Shown here in pieces: positions 1 through 9,264 of a stretch of 56,486 bases of DNA (its first letter is position 1; every line of letters begins with the position of its first letter). The notes beneath the pieces were generated by a model. It worked only from the letters and a program-made list of their open reading frames with translations. It did no database searches and was not told the DNA's origin. The position numbers and the translations under genes are program-made. Origin of the DNA: Rhodospirillales bacterium (GTDB lineage Bacteria > Pseudomonadota > Alphaproteobacteria > Reyranellales > Reyranellaceae); the NCBI GenBank assembly GCA_009377525.1, contig WHTW01000035.1, positions 1-56,486 of the forward strand, written 5' to 3'.

Positions 1-335
1 GTCGTCGTTGCTGCGGTGGTCGGCGGGTTGCCGGCCGCGGCGGACGTCTCCGACCCACCCGTGCCCGGCACGGAGTTCTGGGCATCGTCGTCGTCGCCGC
101 CCGACGCGCCCAGCGCCTTGTCGCCGCGGTTCGACTGCAGCCAGGTCACCGACACCTGCAGCGCCTGCGCGAGCTGCACGATCGATTTTGGCTCGGTCTC
201 GCCGCGCCGCTCGATCTGGGCGATGCCACCCTGCGTTATGGAATAGCCGGCCCGCGTCACGCGCCGCGCCAGTTCCGCCTGCGACCATCCTTTGGAGTGT
301 CGCTCTGCTTTGACCCGTTCACCGAGTGTTGTCAT
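1..335 (-). CDS. Phage CI-like repressor, N-terminal part (cut by window edge)
   Basis: Reading leftwards from ATG at 333-335, the 111 visible codons begin with a classic XRE helix-turn-helix: MTTLGERVKAER, then WSQAELARRV and GGIAQIERRGETEPKS. The first 70 residues are almost identical to the complete repressor at 28400-29113, which carries a C-terminal S24 peptidase domain, so this is inferred to be a second immunity repressor of the same family. After residue 75 the linkers diverge; this copy has an acidic GGDDDD run. It is divergent from the Cro-like gene at 410, with operator-like sequence between them. The C-terminal domain lies outside the window. Confidence 0.85.
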   Translation of the reverse strand, partial: MTTLGERVKAERHSKGWSQAELARRVTRAGYSITQGGIAQIERRGETEPKSIVQLAQALQVSVTWLQSNRGDKALGASGGDDDDAQNSVPGTGGSETSAAAGNPPTTAATT

Positions 336-409
336 GACGGCAATGCTAGCACAGTTATTGATAACATAGGTTATTGACAAGCATAACTGTGGTGGGTAAA
401 CTTTCGGCC
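336..409. promoter_or_regulatory. Divergent operator/promoter of the left immunity switch
   Basis: For the rightward gene there is a good sigma70-type promoter: TTGACA at 374-379, a 17-base spacer, and TAAACT at 397-402. Its predicted start falls on or next to the ATG at 410, so the Cro-like mRNA should be leaderless. The arms ACAGTTAT (351-358) and ATAACTGT (383-390) form a perfect inverted repeat. GTTAT-TG-ATAAC at 354-365 is a second palindrome. These probably bind repressor and/or Cro and would overlap the -35 box. Leftwards, TAGCAT lies seven bases before the repressor ATG, so that message may also be leaderless. Confidence 0.6.
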
Positions 410-649
410 ATGGAACCCCTTCTACGGGCCGTGTCCCTGGCCGGCGGGCAGACCGCGCTGGCCCGGCGCATCGGCAAAACCCAATCACATGTCGCCCAGT
501 GGCTGCGGCGCGGCCGGGTCGGTCCGACCGCCTGCATCCCCATCGAAACCGCCCTTGGCGGGCAGGTCACGCGCTATGAGCTGCGCCCCGACGTGTTCGG
601 CAAGCCACCTCCCTCCAGTCCACCTTGGCCCAGCGAGGCCCTCCGATGA
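410..649 (+). CDS. Cro/YdaS-like DNA-binding protein
   Basis: This 79-residue protein resembles the YdaS/Cro group of small phage regulators. It has LLRAVSLAGGQTALARRIGK, then a recognition-helix-like segment SHVAQWLRRGRVGPTACIPI, and a tail containing TRYELRPDVFG, a pattern typical of YdaS-type proteins. The ATG at 410 is preferred over an in-frame TTG at 374 because that TTG is part of the -35 hexamer of the likely promoter. The gene opens the early operon and is divergent from the repressor, the position expected for Cro. It ends in an ATGA overlap with the next gene. Confidence 0.75.
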   Translation: MEPLLRAVSLAGGQTALARRIGKTQSHVAQWLRRGRVGPTACIPIETALGGQVTRYELRPDVFGKPPPSSPPWPSEALR

Positions 650-930
650 CTTCACGCCATACCCGGGCGGCGATCGTCGCCGCCTGCCGCAGGATGATGC
701 AGGCCGGCCGGCTGCGCCCCACGATGCGCGCCTGCTGCGCGTGCGCCGGCTGGTCGCGAAGCACCGGCCACCGGACCTTCGGCCCGGTCGCGGCCTTGCA
801 TCGGGCGGCAATCGACGACATCGCCACCCAGCACGCCATCCTGCGCCGCATCCTGGGCGCCGAGCGCGGTGCGCTGGGATTGAACGCCGGCCGGCGCATG
901 GTGAAGGGCGCCGTGCTGGGCCGGGCGTGA
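646..930 (+). CDS. Hypothetical early phage protein (94 aa)
   Basis: A basic 94-residue protein whose ATG overlaps the previous stop (ATGA), consistent with translational coupling in the early operon. It begins TSRHTRAAIVAACRRMMQAG and contains a short CCACAGW cysteine cluster near residue 30. The C-terminal half looks helical and basic. I do not recognise a family. Its place between a Cro-like regulator and a RuvC-like resolvase suggests an early regulatory or DNA-metabolism accessory role, which is inference only. Confidence 0.5.
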   Translation: MTSRHTRAAIVAACRRMMQAGRLRPTMRACCACAGWSRSTGHRTFGPVAALHRAAIDDIATQHAILRRILGAERGALGLNAGRRMVKGAVLGRA

Positions 931-938
931 GGCCTTCG

Positions 939-1331
939 ATGACGCGCTCCGTGGCCGACATCAATGCCGAGATCCGCGACGTCGCCCGCCGGCTGGGCGC
1001 CCTGCGCGCCGAGCGGCGCGTCGCGCGACGCCGCGAGGCCGGCATCAAGCCGCACCGCGGTGCCGCCTATCGCACCTGGACCGCCGAGGCCATGGCGCCG
1101 GTCAAGGCGGACTGGATGGCCAAAGTGGCCCTCGCCGAGATCCTGCGCCGCCACGGGCTGACCCGCGGCCAGCTGATGGGCCTGCGCCTGCGCCAGCACT
1201 GGCCGGCCCGGCGCGAATCCTATCCCGAGATGTCGGCGCGCCAGTATTTCCGCGTGCAGAAGCTCGTGCCGCGCGTTGGCCGGGAGCAGGCGCTGGCGCG
1301 CGTCCTGTCTCCGACAAGGAGCACGCCATGA
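939..1331 (+). CDS. Hypothetical early phage protein (130 aa)
   Basis: A highly basic 130-residue protein. The N-terminal third (SVADINAEIRDVARRLGALR) looks like an amphipathic or coiled-coil helix, and the rest is Arg-rich with several Trp/Tyr residues. The ATG at 939 follows the previous stop by eight bases, and the end overlaps the next ATG (ATGA at 1328-1331). No family was recognised. The composition would fit a nucleic-acid-binding accessory protein, but nothing specific proves it. Confidence 0.5.
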   Translation: MTRSVADINAEIRDVARRLGALRAERRVARRREAGIKPHRGAAYRTWTAEAMAPVKADWMAKVALAEILRRHGLTRGQLMGLRLRQHWPARRESYPEMSARQYFRVQKLVPRVGREQALARVLSPTRSTP

Positions 1332-1810
1332 GCCGCAGCCCGTTCGCCCATCGGCGCGCCGCCAACCAGGCCGACTTCGCCGGGCCCGATGCCGACCGCG
1401 AGGCGATCGAGCGGCTGGCCCGCTCGGCGCGGCTCGCCAACGAGCAGCGGGGCGGGGGCCGGGTGGCCGACGAGGTGCTGCAGCGGAACACGCTCCTGAT
1501 CGAGGCCGCGCAGGCCGAGCTCGACGAGCTTTTAGGCGAGGTCGCCAAGCTGCGCGGCGTGCTGGGCAACCGCAAGAAGGTGGCGAAGAACGACGGCTGC
1601 GATGTCGATGCCATCGTCCAGGCGCTGCGCCTGAAGAAGCAGGCCGGCACAGGCGGCAGCGAGCCGATCGTGACGCGCCATCGCATGGTCGGCCGCATCC
1701 TCGGCCTTTTAGGCCATCCGCTCGGCACGCAGTTCAAGCTGTTCGGCAACGACGAGCGCGAAGCGCTCGGCGGCGACGAGGCCGAAGCAGCGGAAGGAGC
1801 TCGGCACTGA
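1328..1810 (+). CDS. Hypothetical early protein with coiled-coil and GapR-like segment
   Basis: 160 residues. The centre (about residues 57-80) is an acidic, heptad-like helix (LIEAAQAELDELLGEVAKLR). It is followed by DGCDVDAIVQALRLKKQAG, which resembles in pattern the 'gfDvkaiRqivrLrk' helix of GapR/DUF2312 proteins; the resemblance is by eye only. The C-terminus ends in an Ala/Glu-rich tail. It overlaps both neighbours (ATGA at the start, TGATG at the end), so it belongs to the same translationally coupled early operon as the resolvase. Confidence 0.5.
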   Translation: MSRSPFAHRRAANQADFAGPDADREAIERLARSARLANEQRGGGRVADEVLQRNTLLIEAAQAELDELLGEVAKLRGVLGNRKKVAKNDGCDVDAIVQALRLKKQAGTGGSEPIVTRHRMVGRILGLLGHPLGTQFKLFGNDEREALGGDEAEAAEGARH

Positions 1811-2303
1811 TGTCACGCTTGCTCGCGCTCGATCTCGGCACGCGCACCGGCTGGGCGCTGCTGCAGCGGGGGACGCCGCCGCGCTTCGGCACGCTCGACC
1901 TGCCGCCGGCCAACGAGGGCGAGCACCAGGTCCGCTTCGCGCTGCTCCATGCCTGGCTCGGGCGGGTGCGCGAGCAGCAGGGCTACGAGGCGCTGGCCTT
2001 CGAGCAGCCGATCCTGCCACGTCGCGCCGGGGAGCTCGCCACGACGCTGCATACGCTCTCGCTGCTGTGGGGCCTCGCCGCCGTCGCCCAGCTCTTCGCC
2101 GGCCAGCAGGGCCTGCCGTGCGAGGCGGTGTCGGTGCGCGACGCCAAGAAGGCGCTGACCGACAAGGCGCTCGCCACCAAGGACGAGATGGTGGTGGCCG
2201 CACTCAAGGTCATGAGCTGGAAGGTGGCCAACGATCACGAGGCCGACGCCGGCGCGGTCGGGCTCGTCGCCTATGAACGGATCTGGCCGAGGAGCATGCA
2301 GCG

Positions 2304-2307
<4 letters not shown>
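1810..2307 (+). CDS. RuvC-like Holliday-junction resolvase (phage type)
   Basis: 165 residues with the RNase-H-like fold signature of RuvC resolvases. The N-terminus is LLALDLGTRTGWA with catalytic Asp8. LAFEQP at 63-68 supplies the second acid (Glu65). The C-terminal NDHEADAGAVGL (141-152) provides His143/Asp146-type metal ligands, matching the ruvC 'HxxDA' motif. Members cut four-way DNA junctions and serve phage recombination or resolve branched DNA before packaging. The ATG overlaps the upstream stop by one base and the end overlaps the DUF1376 gene by four. Confidence 0.85.
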
Positions 2308-3197
<890 letters not shown>

Positions 3198-3752
3198 CCT
3201 GTCGCTCGGCCATCCCGACGTGCCGTGGACTCCGCCGGCAACCTTGCCGGCCGTGGCCGAGCTCAGGCTGGCGCTGGATATCCTCGACGGCCAAGGCCAG
3301 ACGGGCGAGCACCATGCCGGCTTCTGCCTGTCCAAGATGGTCATGGCGTTCGAGCCCAACACCAAGCTCACGGCCGAGCAGACGCGGCTCAGGCTCGCGG
3401 TGTGGCTGGAGGCCAACGGCGATCTCGGTGATGAGCTGTGGTCGATCGCCACGCTCGCCGCCATCCAGGGCTCGCAATGGATGCCCAAGCCCGCCGAGTT
3501 CCGGAAGCTGGTGCAGGCGAGGTTCGACGAGCGCCAACGCCGCAAGGAACGCTGCCGCGCGATGCTCCACGCGCTGGGCGGCAAGGGACAAAAGCCGTTC
3601 CAGCGCGAGCCCGAGCCGGTGCGCGTGCGCGCCTCGCGCGACACCTTCCGGCGCATCGGCAACATCGCCAAGGCGGCGCTCTACGAGCGGCGGCTGGCCG
3701 AGATCGAGACGCGCGAGCCGGAGGCATGGGCCATCAAGCAGGGGAGCGCGCC

Positions 3753-4280
3753 ATGAGAGTCGAGCCGAAGCGCGCACAGGCTTTGCGCTGGGACGAGCGT
3801 TGCAGCGCGATCCTGCGGCGCATGGCTGGGCAGCATAACGATCGCGAGATCGCCGCCTCGATCGCGGCCGACACCGGCAAGCGCTTCATGCCACGGACGG
3901 TGGCTGAGTATCGGCGCACCGGTGACCTGCCGCCTTGCCGACGCAACGACTGGACGGCGCCGTTGAAGGTGTGGCGGGCTGGCGCCACGAACGCGACGAT
4001 TCGGCTGGGGAGACGGAGGATGGAGACAGAGAAGAGGTCCGCGAGACTGAGCGACCCCGACATAGATCCTACTTCAACAGGGCGTAACAGGCCGGATGAA
4101 ATTGAGATCACCCCCGAGATGATCGAGGCGGGGGCCGAAGTGCTGCGCAACGATCCTAGCGTTGGCGACCTCCCTCTGATGGACTGCGAGTCAATTGCTA
4201 GGGCAATAATCGGGCGTGCGTTGGAAGTTTCTGCACGTAGAACTCGATCACGCGCTCCCGCAAGTCCCGAACATCTATGA
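3753..4280 (+). CDS. Small HTH-like phage protein with extra C-terminal module (paralog 1 of 3)
   Basis: 175 residues. The first 65 (ALRWDERCSAILRRMAGQHN, then EIAASIAADTGKRFMPRTV, ending RRNDWTAPLKVW) are clearly homologous to the proteins at 23131-23346 and 29203-29550. A predicted helix-turn-helix around the EIAASIAADTG...TV segment makes it a likely DNA-binding protein. Unlike the paralogs it has a C-terminal module, ITPEMIEAGAEVLRNDP...ARAIIGRAL, a pattern I recall from many alphaproteobacterial phage proteins. Its 3' end overlaps the convergent gene at 4198 by 83 bases, so the last residues may have been replaced when cargo inserted. Confidence 0.7.
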   Translation: MRVEPKRAQALRWDERCSAILRRMAGQHNDREIAASIAADTGKRFMPRTVAEYRRTGDLPPCRRNDWTAPLKVWRAGATNATIRLGRRRMETEKRSARLSDPDIDPTSTGRNRPDEIEITPEMIEAGAEVLRNDPSVGDLPLMDCESIARAIIGRALEVSARRTRSRAPASPEHL

Positions 4281-4764
4281 TGTGTTTCCTGAGATCGACC
4301 TCGTTGAGGGAACCCTTGGGCCCGCCATAGCGGGCGCGTTCGTGATCGCTGGTGGTGATCTCAAACCACAACTCAGCCTTTCCAACGCCGCCGTCTACTC
4401 CCTCTGTCCAGTCGATATGAGGCTCCATTGGGCGGTGGGCAATTTGATTCCGCGTAGGTAGAAGGCCCTTTAAGGAATCGGTGACGCTTTTCCATTCTTG
4501 TGCATCTGGATGTTCCTTACCACCGTTCTGATGCCGTAAAGGTAGCCGGGTTTCAAGAAGGTCGTTCACCAGGAGCCGACGAGACTCAAGCGTCGGGGTG
4601 CGCATGTATACTATCGCCGCACGTTGAGAACTTGCGCCCAATGCCGCTCGGCAACTTTTGAACAGATAGGCTTCCAGCTTCGCCCACTGAGCAATTGCCT
4701 CTCCCATCAGCATGTAGAACTCGGCAGTCAACTCATCGATCGATTTCTCTGGTGTTTCCGTCAT
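4198..4764 (-). CDS. HEPN-motif hypothetical protein (188 aa)
   Basis: 188 residues from the ATG at 4762-4764, chosen because CGGGGG lies just upstream; an in-frame GTG at 4780-4782 is possible. The protein is helical. Near residue 105 it contains LLPTRNQIAHRPM, an R-N-x3-H motif typical of HEPN domains, which are often RNases in toxin-antitoxin or anti-phage systems. No antitoxin partner is adjacent. Base composition is less GC-rich than the early operon, suggesting acquired cargo. Function as a nuclease is inference; non-catalytic HEPN proteins also carry similar motifs. Confidence 0.6.
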   Translation of the reverse strand: MTETPEKSIDELTAEFYMLMGEAIAQWAKLEAYLFKSCRAALGASSQRAAIVYMRTPTLESRRLLVNDLLETRLPLRHQNGGKEHPDAQEWKSVTDSLKGLLPTRNQIAHRPMEPHIDWTEGVDGGVGKAELWFEITTSDHERARYGGPKGSLNEVDLRKHIIDVRDLRERVIEFYVQKLPTHARLLP

Positions 4765-4989
4765 GGTATCCCCCGATGACACCTAAGCACGACGACGAAA
4801 TACCCGGAGCCTGAGGCCGACAGCGTCGCGACGCCGTGTTGCGGCACATGCTAGGCGGGCTGCCCGAGCCTCATCAACCGTTGCAGGAGAAGAAAGGGTG
4901 CCGCCCAACTAAGAGCGGCGCGTCTTCGAAAGCCAAAGCGAATACTTGATTCTTTCCGGCATCGCCCGCCATTCCTTGCGGGTGTAGCG

Positions 4990-5167
4990 CGGACAAAACG
5001 TCCGCCCGGCCATCAGGCTGTCGATACGTCAGGCGCTTGCCCCTGACACCCCCAATCGCTTCTTTGTGCGCTCGGCATCGTTCATGCCCAACGCCTCGCG
5101 CTCGTTGTACCGGAAATCAAACTCAGCCCAGATACCGCTTCAGTGGTTTCGGGCTGACGTAGTGATA
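4990..5167 (-). pseudogene. Remnant of an IS1595 (ISXO2-like) transposase C-terminus
   Basis: On the minus strand, three reading frames in succession give pieces of an ISXO2-type transposase end: YHYVSPKPLKRYL (from 5167), then EFDFRYNEREALGMNDAERT (from 5124), then GGVRGKRLTYRQPDGR. The pieces are in the right order but separated by frameshifts, so the gene is dead. No terminal inverted repeats or upstream catalytic domain were found. The rest of the gene-poor stretch 4765-5340 shows nothing else I can support; a 66-codon open frame at 5082-5282 is part of this debris. Confidence 0.7.
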
Positions 5168-5340
5168 CGCACAATCTTACCGAGGGAGCTCCCGAGCAAG
5201 TGACAAAACACCACCGGAAAGTCGCTGCCGGGTTCATGCCCTCGTTTGTCCCCCGCCGGATGAACGTGAACGTGCTCGACAATCACCTTCTGTTGGCCCT
5301 TGCCGCGGTGATGTCCACGGAACGCAGCGCCTCCGGCGCC

Positions 5341-6999
5341 CTAACCGTCGGTATCCGGTGTCTCGGTTTGCGGCGTGCTGCAGCAGGTGCCGAACACGTT
5401 GTTGTAGAGGCGCGCCTTCTCCGCGGGGTCGGCAATGGCGTCGATGAGCGCCAGAGCCTGATCGATCTTCCGGTTGGCCAGCTGCGCTGCGACCACGGCT
5501 GCTTCCTGCAGCTCCTCGTTGTAGCAGTCGAGCGCCGCACCTCGGCCGAGCAGCGCATCGATGATCACCGCGGGCGTCCTCAGCACGCGATGCGTGACGT
5601 CGAGGATGATGCCGTTGACGGTCTTGTCTTTGTAGCTTTGCATCAGTTCCTTCCGCTTGCGCACGTAGGTCACCGGCTTGTCCTGCTGCGAAGGTTCGAT
5701 GCAGTTGCCGTGCTTCTCGGTGAGCTTCTCGATGAAGCTCACCCGCGTGCCCGTGTAATCGGCGATGTTGCACAAGTGCACGTAGATGTCGTTGCGCACG
5801 GACTCGACGGTCTTGGCATCGATCAGAACACTCCTCAGCACGGCGCCCATCGACGACAGCGAGCCGGTCTTGCGGCTGGTGTCGTAGCCGTTCGAGTACA
5901 TCAGCGACACATCGTCAAGATACGTCAGCGTGTAGTACTCCTGCAGCAGCTGGCGGAAAACGAAGTTCAGCACCCGGCTCCGATTGATGTTCTCGAGCGT
6001 GCGCGTCGTCGTCGTCTCGGTTTCGGATATCGCAGTCGAGGTCACATCCGTGTTGATCTCGATCTGGCGCTGCGTATCCGCCGTCTGCACGTGGTGGTCG
6101 ACGGCGTTGTTGAGCGTCGATACCTGCTGGCTCACCGCCTCCGTGCTGGTGTTGACGCTGGACGCTTCGCCGCCGGCTTCCCCACCCAGGTTGACGATGC
6201 CCAGATTGATGCCGGCGCTGCCGCCGGCGTGAGCGGACATCGAATCGGTGTCGGTCTCGCTCGATTCGACGCCCGTCGAAGTGGATGCCTCGATCGTCGT
6301 CTGCAGGTCTTCCATCGAAGACTCGCTGTAGCTGTCCAACACGCTCTGCGAGGTCGCCTGCGTCGTCTCGTTGTGACGGTAATCCCGGATCTCGATGACC
6401 GTCTTCTCGCCGGGCAGGAGGCTGAACGTGCTGAGAGTCTGGCCCGCGCCGTAATCGCCGAGGTAGGAGGCCATGCGCATCCTCATGACCAGGTAGATCG
6501 CCGGCCGAGCTTCCTTCGGACGCGGCTGGAACACCAGTCCCTGTTTGCCGGATGGCCGGCGATAGAGCTGCGGCCGGAACCCTTCGGCGATCTTGTTCGC
6601 CGCATACTCCGTCGCGAAGCTTGCGCTCTTGGTCGAGACCTGCATGTTGGCGGCCTGCATTCTCACGCCCGACGACACGGGTAGCTCCGCAGCGGTGAAG
6701 TTCAGACCCGTGCTCATGATCTCGTTGATGCTCGAGTAGCTCTGCGCGTTGAGCACGCTCTGGATGCGGCCGGGCGTCAGATCCTGCGTCTGCGCGACCG
6801 CGTCGAAGCGGTCCCAGTAGTTGCCTGGCGAAGGCCTCCGCTCGGCGTCCTTGAAGGACTTGAGGGGAATGTCGAGCTTGATGAGGCTCACCACCTCGTA
6901 TGTCGTGGATTGCGGCAGGTTGTAGTTCAGTATCGCGGCGCTGCCGTCCTCTTCGAGCTTCGACAGCGGCTCATGCGCGATGCACGATGTCTTTTCCAT
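5341..6999 (-). CDS. Large unknown protein with Ser/Thr/Glu-rich centre (552 aa)
   Basis: 552 residues from the ATG at 6997-6999, chosen because AGGAAGGA ends nine bases upstream. An ordered-looking N-terminal region is followed by SLLPGEKTVIEIRDYRHNET at about 215-235. Next comes a long segment (about 240-350) very rich in Ser, Thr and Glu with a Gly-rich patch, then a helical C-terminal region with a CC pair near the end. There is no signal peptide or membrane segment. I do not recognise a characterised family. The gene lies 33 bases downstream of 7033-8076 on the same strand, so the two probably form an operon and may act together. Confidence 0.65.
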   Translation of the reverse strand: MEKTSCIAHEPLSKLEEDGSAAILNYNLPQSTTYEVVSLIKLDIPLKSFKDAERRPSPGNYWDRFDAVAQTQDLTPGRIQSVLNAQSYSSINEIMSTGLNFTAAELPVSSGVRMQAANMQVSTKSASFATEYAANKIAEGFRPQLYRRPSGKQGLVFQPRPKEARPAIYLVMRMRMASYLGDYGAGQTLSTFSLLPGEKTVIEIRDYRHNETTQATSQSVLDSYSESSMEDLQTTIEASTSTGVESSETDTDSMSAHAGGSAGINLGIVNLGGEAGGEASSVNTSTEAVSQQVSTLNNAVDHHVQTADTQRQIEINTDVTSTAISETETTTTRTLENINRSRVLNFVFRQLLQEYYTLTYLDDVSLMYSNGYDTSRKTGSLSSMGAVLRSVLIDAKTVESVRNDIYVHLCNIADYTGTRVSFIEKLTEKHGNCIEPSQQDKPVTYVRKRKELMQSYKDKTVNGIILDVTHRVLRTPAVIIDALLGRGAALDCYNEELQEAAVVAAQLANRKIDQALALIDAIADPAEKARLYNNVFGTCCSTPQTETPDTDG

Positions 7000-7032
7000 G
7001 CTTGTCATTCCTTCCTGCAAGAGTTCGTTCGC

Positions 7033-8076
7033 TCATGGCGACGCTATCGTCAGAACGGTCGGCTTGCCGCACGCGCTGCTCGCATCGAAACGCCATGAAC
7101 TGTCGCCGTAGATCGGGTAGGCCTTCGGCTGCATGGTGCTTCCGTCCGGCATGGCAATCTTCTTGCCCTCGATCTGCCTCATCTGTGCATCGTTCACTTT
7201 GAGCTCTTGCAGCACCGACGGGGGGATTCCGCTGGCTTTCAGCGCACCCTCGATGGTGGACTGATACGTCGCGATCGCCGGAAGTCTGTTGAAGAGGTCG
7301 AGGGGGATCGACACGCTTTGCCCCCCCGTGTTCCAGTCATAGGTGTCCCAGAACCAGACCTCCCAGTCGACGATCGTCACCTGCCAGCCTCCGGTGTCGA
7401 GCACCTCCGACTTGACGTTGGCTCGCGACACCAGAAAGACCCCGCCCACCGCGTTGTACATATCGCTGAGGTGACTATCGCTCGTGGGCGTGCCGCTCTC
7501 CTTGTAGATCGCTTCCTCGCCCCCGGCGCGCAGCGGGCTTTCGGCCGGGTTGACCACGACAGGCTTGCCCGAGGGTCCCGTAAACGTAGCCGCGGACGCC
7601 GGGAACTTGGTGCCCGCCGGCGCCGAGAGGCGGCTGTTGATACCGGCGACAATCGCGTCGTAGTGCTCTCCGCAAAGCGTGTCGACGACGTGTTCGAGGT
7701 TCATGATGAGCTTGTGATCCATGATCTGCGTCGGCGCCGGGAGGCTGCCGGCATTCAGCCAGTGATCGAGATTCGCAGAGGCCAGCGCCCAACTCAGCTT
7801 GTTGCGTGCGAAGTAGCTCCCCATTTGAATGACCTGCACCAGCTCGCTATCACTCAGCTGGTTGGTCTGGAACCGATAGAGCAATGTGATCAGGTCCGTC
7901 AGCGAGATGCTGCGTCCGAACGCATCGTTGATCACCGCGACGCTCTGGCTGTTGAGCTTGTCCATCACAGCAACCAGGTTCCACTCGTTGACCGGTGGGG
8001 CATCAGGAGCCCACGGATTCGGCCCCGGTGGCGCGGGAGCAGGCGGTTGCCAGGGAGGAGGCAGTGGGTCGGCCAT
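7033..8076 (-). CDS. Unknown protein with proline-rich N-terminus (347 aa), operon partner
   Basis: 347 residues. The first 28 are Pro-rich, a flexible leader. Then come helical segments (NEWNLVAVMDKLNSQSV, LTDLITLLYRFQTNQ) and a C-terminal half with an aromatic-rich strand region (VTIVDWEVWFWDTYDWN). No enzyme motif, signal peptide or membrane span is evident. It is the upstream gene of a probable two-gene unit with 5341-6999; such fixed pairs of unknown proteins often form complexes, but here that is only inferred from spacing. Confidence 0.6.
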   Translation of the reverse strand: MADPLPPPWQPPAPAPPGPNPWAPDAPPVNEWNLVAVMDKLNSQSVAVINDAFGRSISLTDLITLLYRFQTNQLSDSELVQVIQMGSYFARNKLSWALASANLDHWLNAGSLPAPTQIMDHKLIMNLEHVVDTLCGEHYDAIVAGINSRLSAPAGTKFPASAATFTGPSGKPVVVNPAESPLRAGGEEAIYKESGTPTSDSHLSDMYNAVGGVFLVSRANVKSEVLDTGGWQVTIVDWEVWFWDTYDWNTGGQSVSIPLDLFNRLPAIATYQSTIEGALKASGIPPSVLQELKVNDAQMRQIEGKKIAMPDGSTMQPKAYPIYGDSSWRFDASSACGKPTVLTIASP

Positions 8077-8307
8077 GAGGTCCCCAAGCGGGCGGCAACT
8101 CCGCCTCTACCGTGGATGGTGCGTCCGGTGGCGCCAAATCAATCGCCGGCAGTTCCACGGGAGCAATGTAATGAAGCCATGTGTCGAAGCCGTCGTCGTA
8201 AGTGTAACAACGTTGTAACTTTCCGAGGTCCTGCGCAGACTGCAGATGTGTTCGGGGATCAGTTCATCGAGGTTGAACGGGCAAAACGACCGGCTCTGTC
8301 CGCTCTT

Positions 8308-8383
8308 GTTAAGGGTTCTCGGACGCCTGCCGCTGATGGACGAGGGGTCAGGCGCGAGCGGCAGGCGTCCGAGAAGCCTTAAC
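8308..8383. repeat. Long inverted repeat (27-base arms, one mismatch)
   Basis: Arms at 8308-8334 and 8357-8383 pair over 27 bases with a single G/G mismatch at the eighth base, around a 22-base loop. The outer part reads GTTAAGG and the inner part GGACGCCTGCCGCT. There is no T-run, so it is not a classical intrinsic terminator. It lies in the 470-base interval 8077-8548 between the divergently unrelated minus-strand genes; nothing else in that interval is convincing. It could be a mobile palindrome or a bidirectional structural terminator. Confidence 0.8.
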
Positions 8384-8548
8384 AGAAGCAGACGAAGCGC
8401 CTCCTTGATCGATGTCGCGCGGTCTCCAGCGTCAACGTCGGGGTCACCTGGGCCATACGTGGCACAGCTGATGTACGATGCGACAGCCGCAGCCGGTATG
8501 AAACGCGGGTTTGCACGCGCTCCGACGAGCCTGGGAAACGTCGGTATC

Positions 8549-9016
8549 CTAGGGCGGTATCTTGCCAACTTCATGGATGCACGGCCTGAGCGCGTCGCCG
8601 GCTAGCTCAAGCGTCGCGAGTGCAATAGGCAGGGTGAAACGGCGCGGCCCGGCGCTTCCCGGATTGAGGTAGAGCACGCCGCGGACGGTTTCGATTTTCG
8701 GACGATGCGAATGACCTGATACAACCACATCTATTCCGGCCGCCGCGGGATCGAGGTCCAGCTCTTTGAGGTTGTGAAGCACGTAGATGGACCGGCCGCC
8801 GAGCTTCACGAGTGCAGTGTCCGGGTACTCAGCCGCCCACTCGCCTCTATCGATGTTTCCTCTTATCGCCATTGTCGGCGCGATCTTACGTAGTTCTGAA
8901 ATCACCTCAGGGCGGCCAATATCGCCAGCATGAATGATATAGTGGACGCCCGCGAGTCGTTCGGTGGCCTCAGGGTGCAGAAGACCATGCGTATCCGAAA
9001 TGATGCCGATCCTCAT
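8549..9016 (-). CDS. YfcE/MJ0936-type metallophosphoesterase
   Basis: 155 residues from the ATG at 9014-9016. All calcineurin-like phosphoesterase motifs of the small YfcE/MJ0936 family are present: SDTHG with Asp8/His10, GDIG with Asp32, RGNID with Asn54, LHN with His81, and GHSHRP with His102/His104. The family hydrolyses phosphodiesters with two metal ions in the cytoplasm; the natural substrate is usually unknown. The length is standard. Reading further upstream would add 14 residues before MRIGIISDTHG, which are not part of the fold. It is host-type cargo rather than a phage gene. Confidence 0.9.
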   Translation of the reverse strand: MRIGIISDTHGLLHPEATERLAGVHYIIHAGDIGRPEVISELRKIAPTMAIRGNIDRGEWAAEYPDTALVKLGGRSIYVLHNLKELDLDPAAAGIDVVVSGHSHRPKIETVRGVLYLNPGSAGPRRFTLPIALATLELAGDALRPCIHEVGKIPP

Positions 9017-9264
9017 GGTTGAGGCCGCCCAAGGCTTCGGATCCTGCTGTGGCTGCATTGATGGCGGTCCACTTCAGCTCTTGCGCGGTTGACTGGGTCC
9101 GGTGGGGGCAAATCGTCCATCAAGGTTGGTCGCGTATGCGTCTTAAACGGCGAGATCACGACGTGAAGGACCAAACTCAGGAACGTGATCATCGAGCATC
9201 AGCTTAGGCGATCTCGCCGCTCATGGCTGCGCGGATGGACGAGCAATTCCAGCGGAGCGCGATC

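Noticed and set aside
374..409. TTG start adding 12 residues to the Cro-like protein
   Set aside because: The TTG is the beginning of the TTGACA -35 box of the gene's own promoter.
5200..6684. Long plus-strand open frame opposite the 552-residue unknown gene
   Set aside because: Composition (His/Val/Arg-rich) is that of an antisense frame in GC-rich DNA; the minus-strand gene has a ribosome-binding site and a normal residue mix.
8107..8574. Minus-strand 155-codon frame in the interval before the phosphoesterase
   Set aside because: It runs through both arms of the long inverted repeat, has no ribosome-binding site and no protein-like features.
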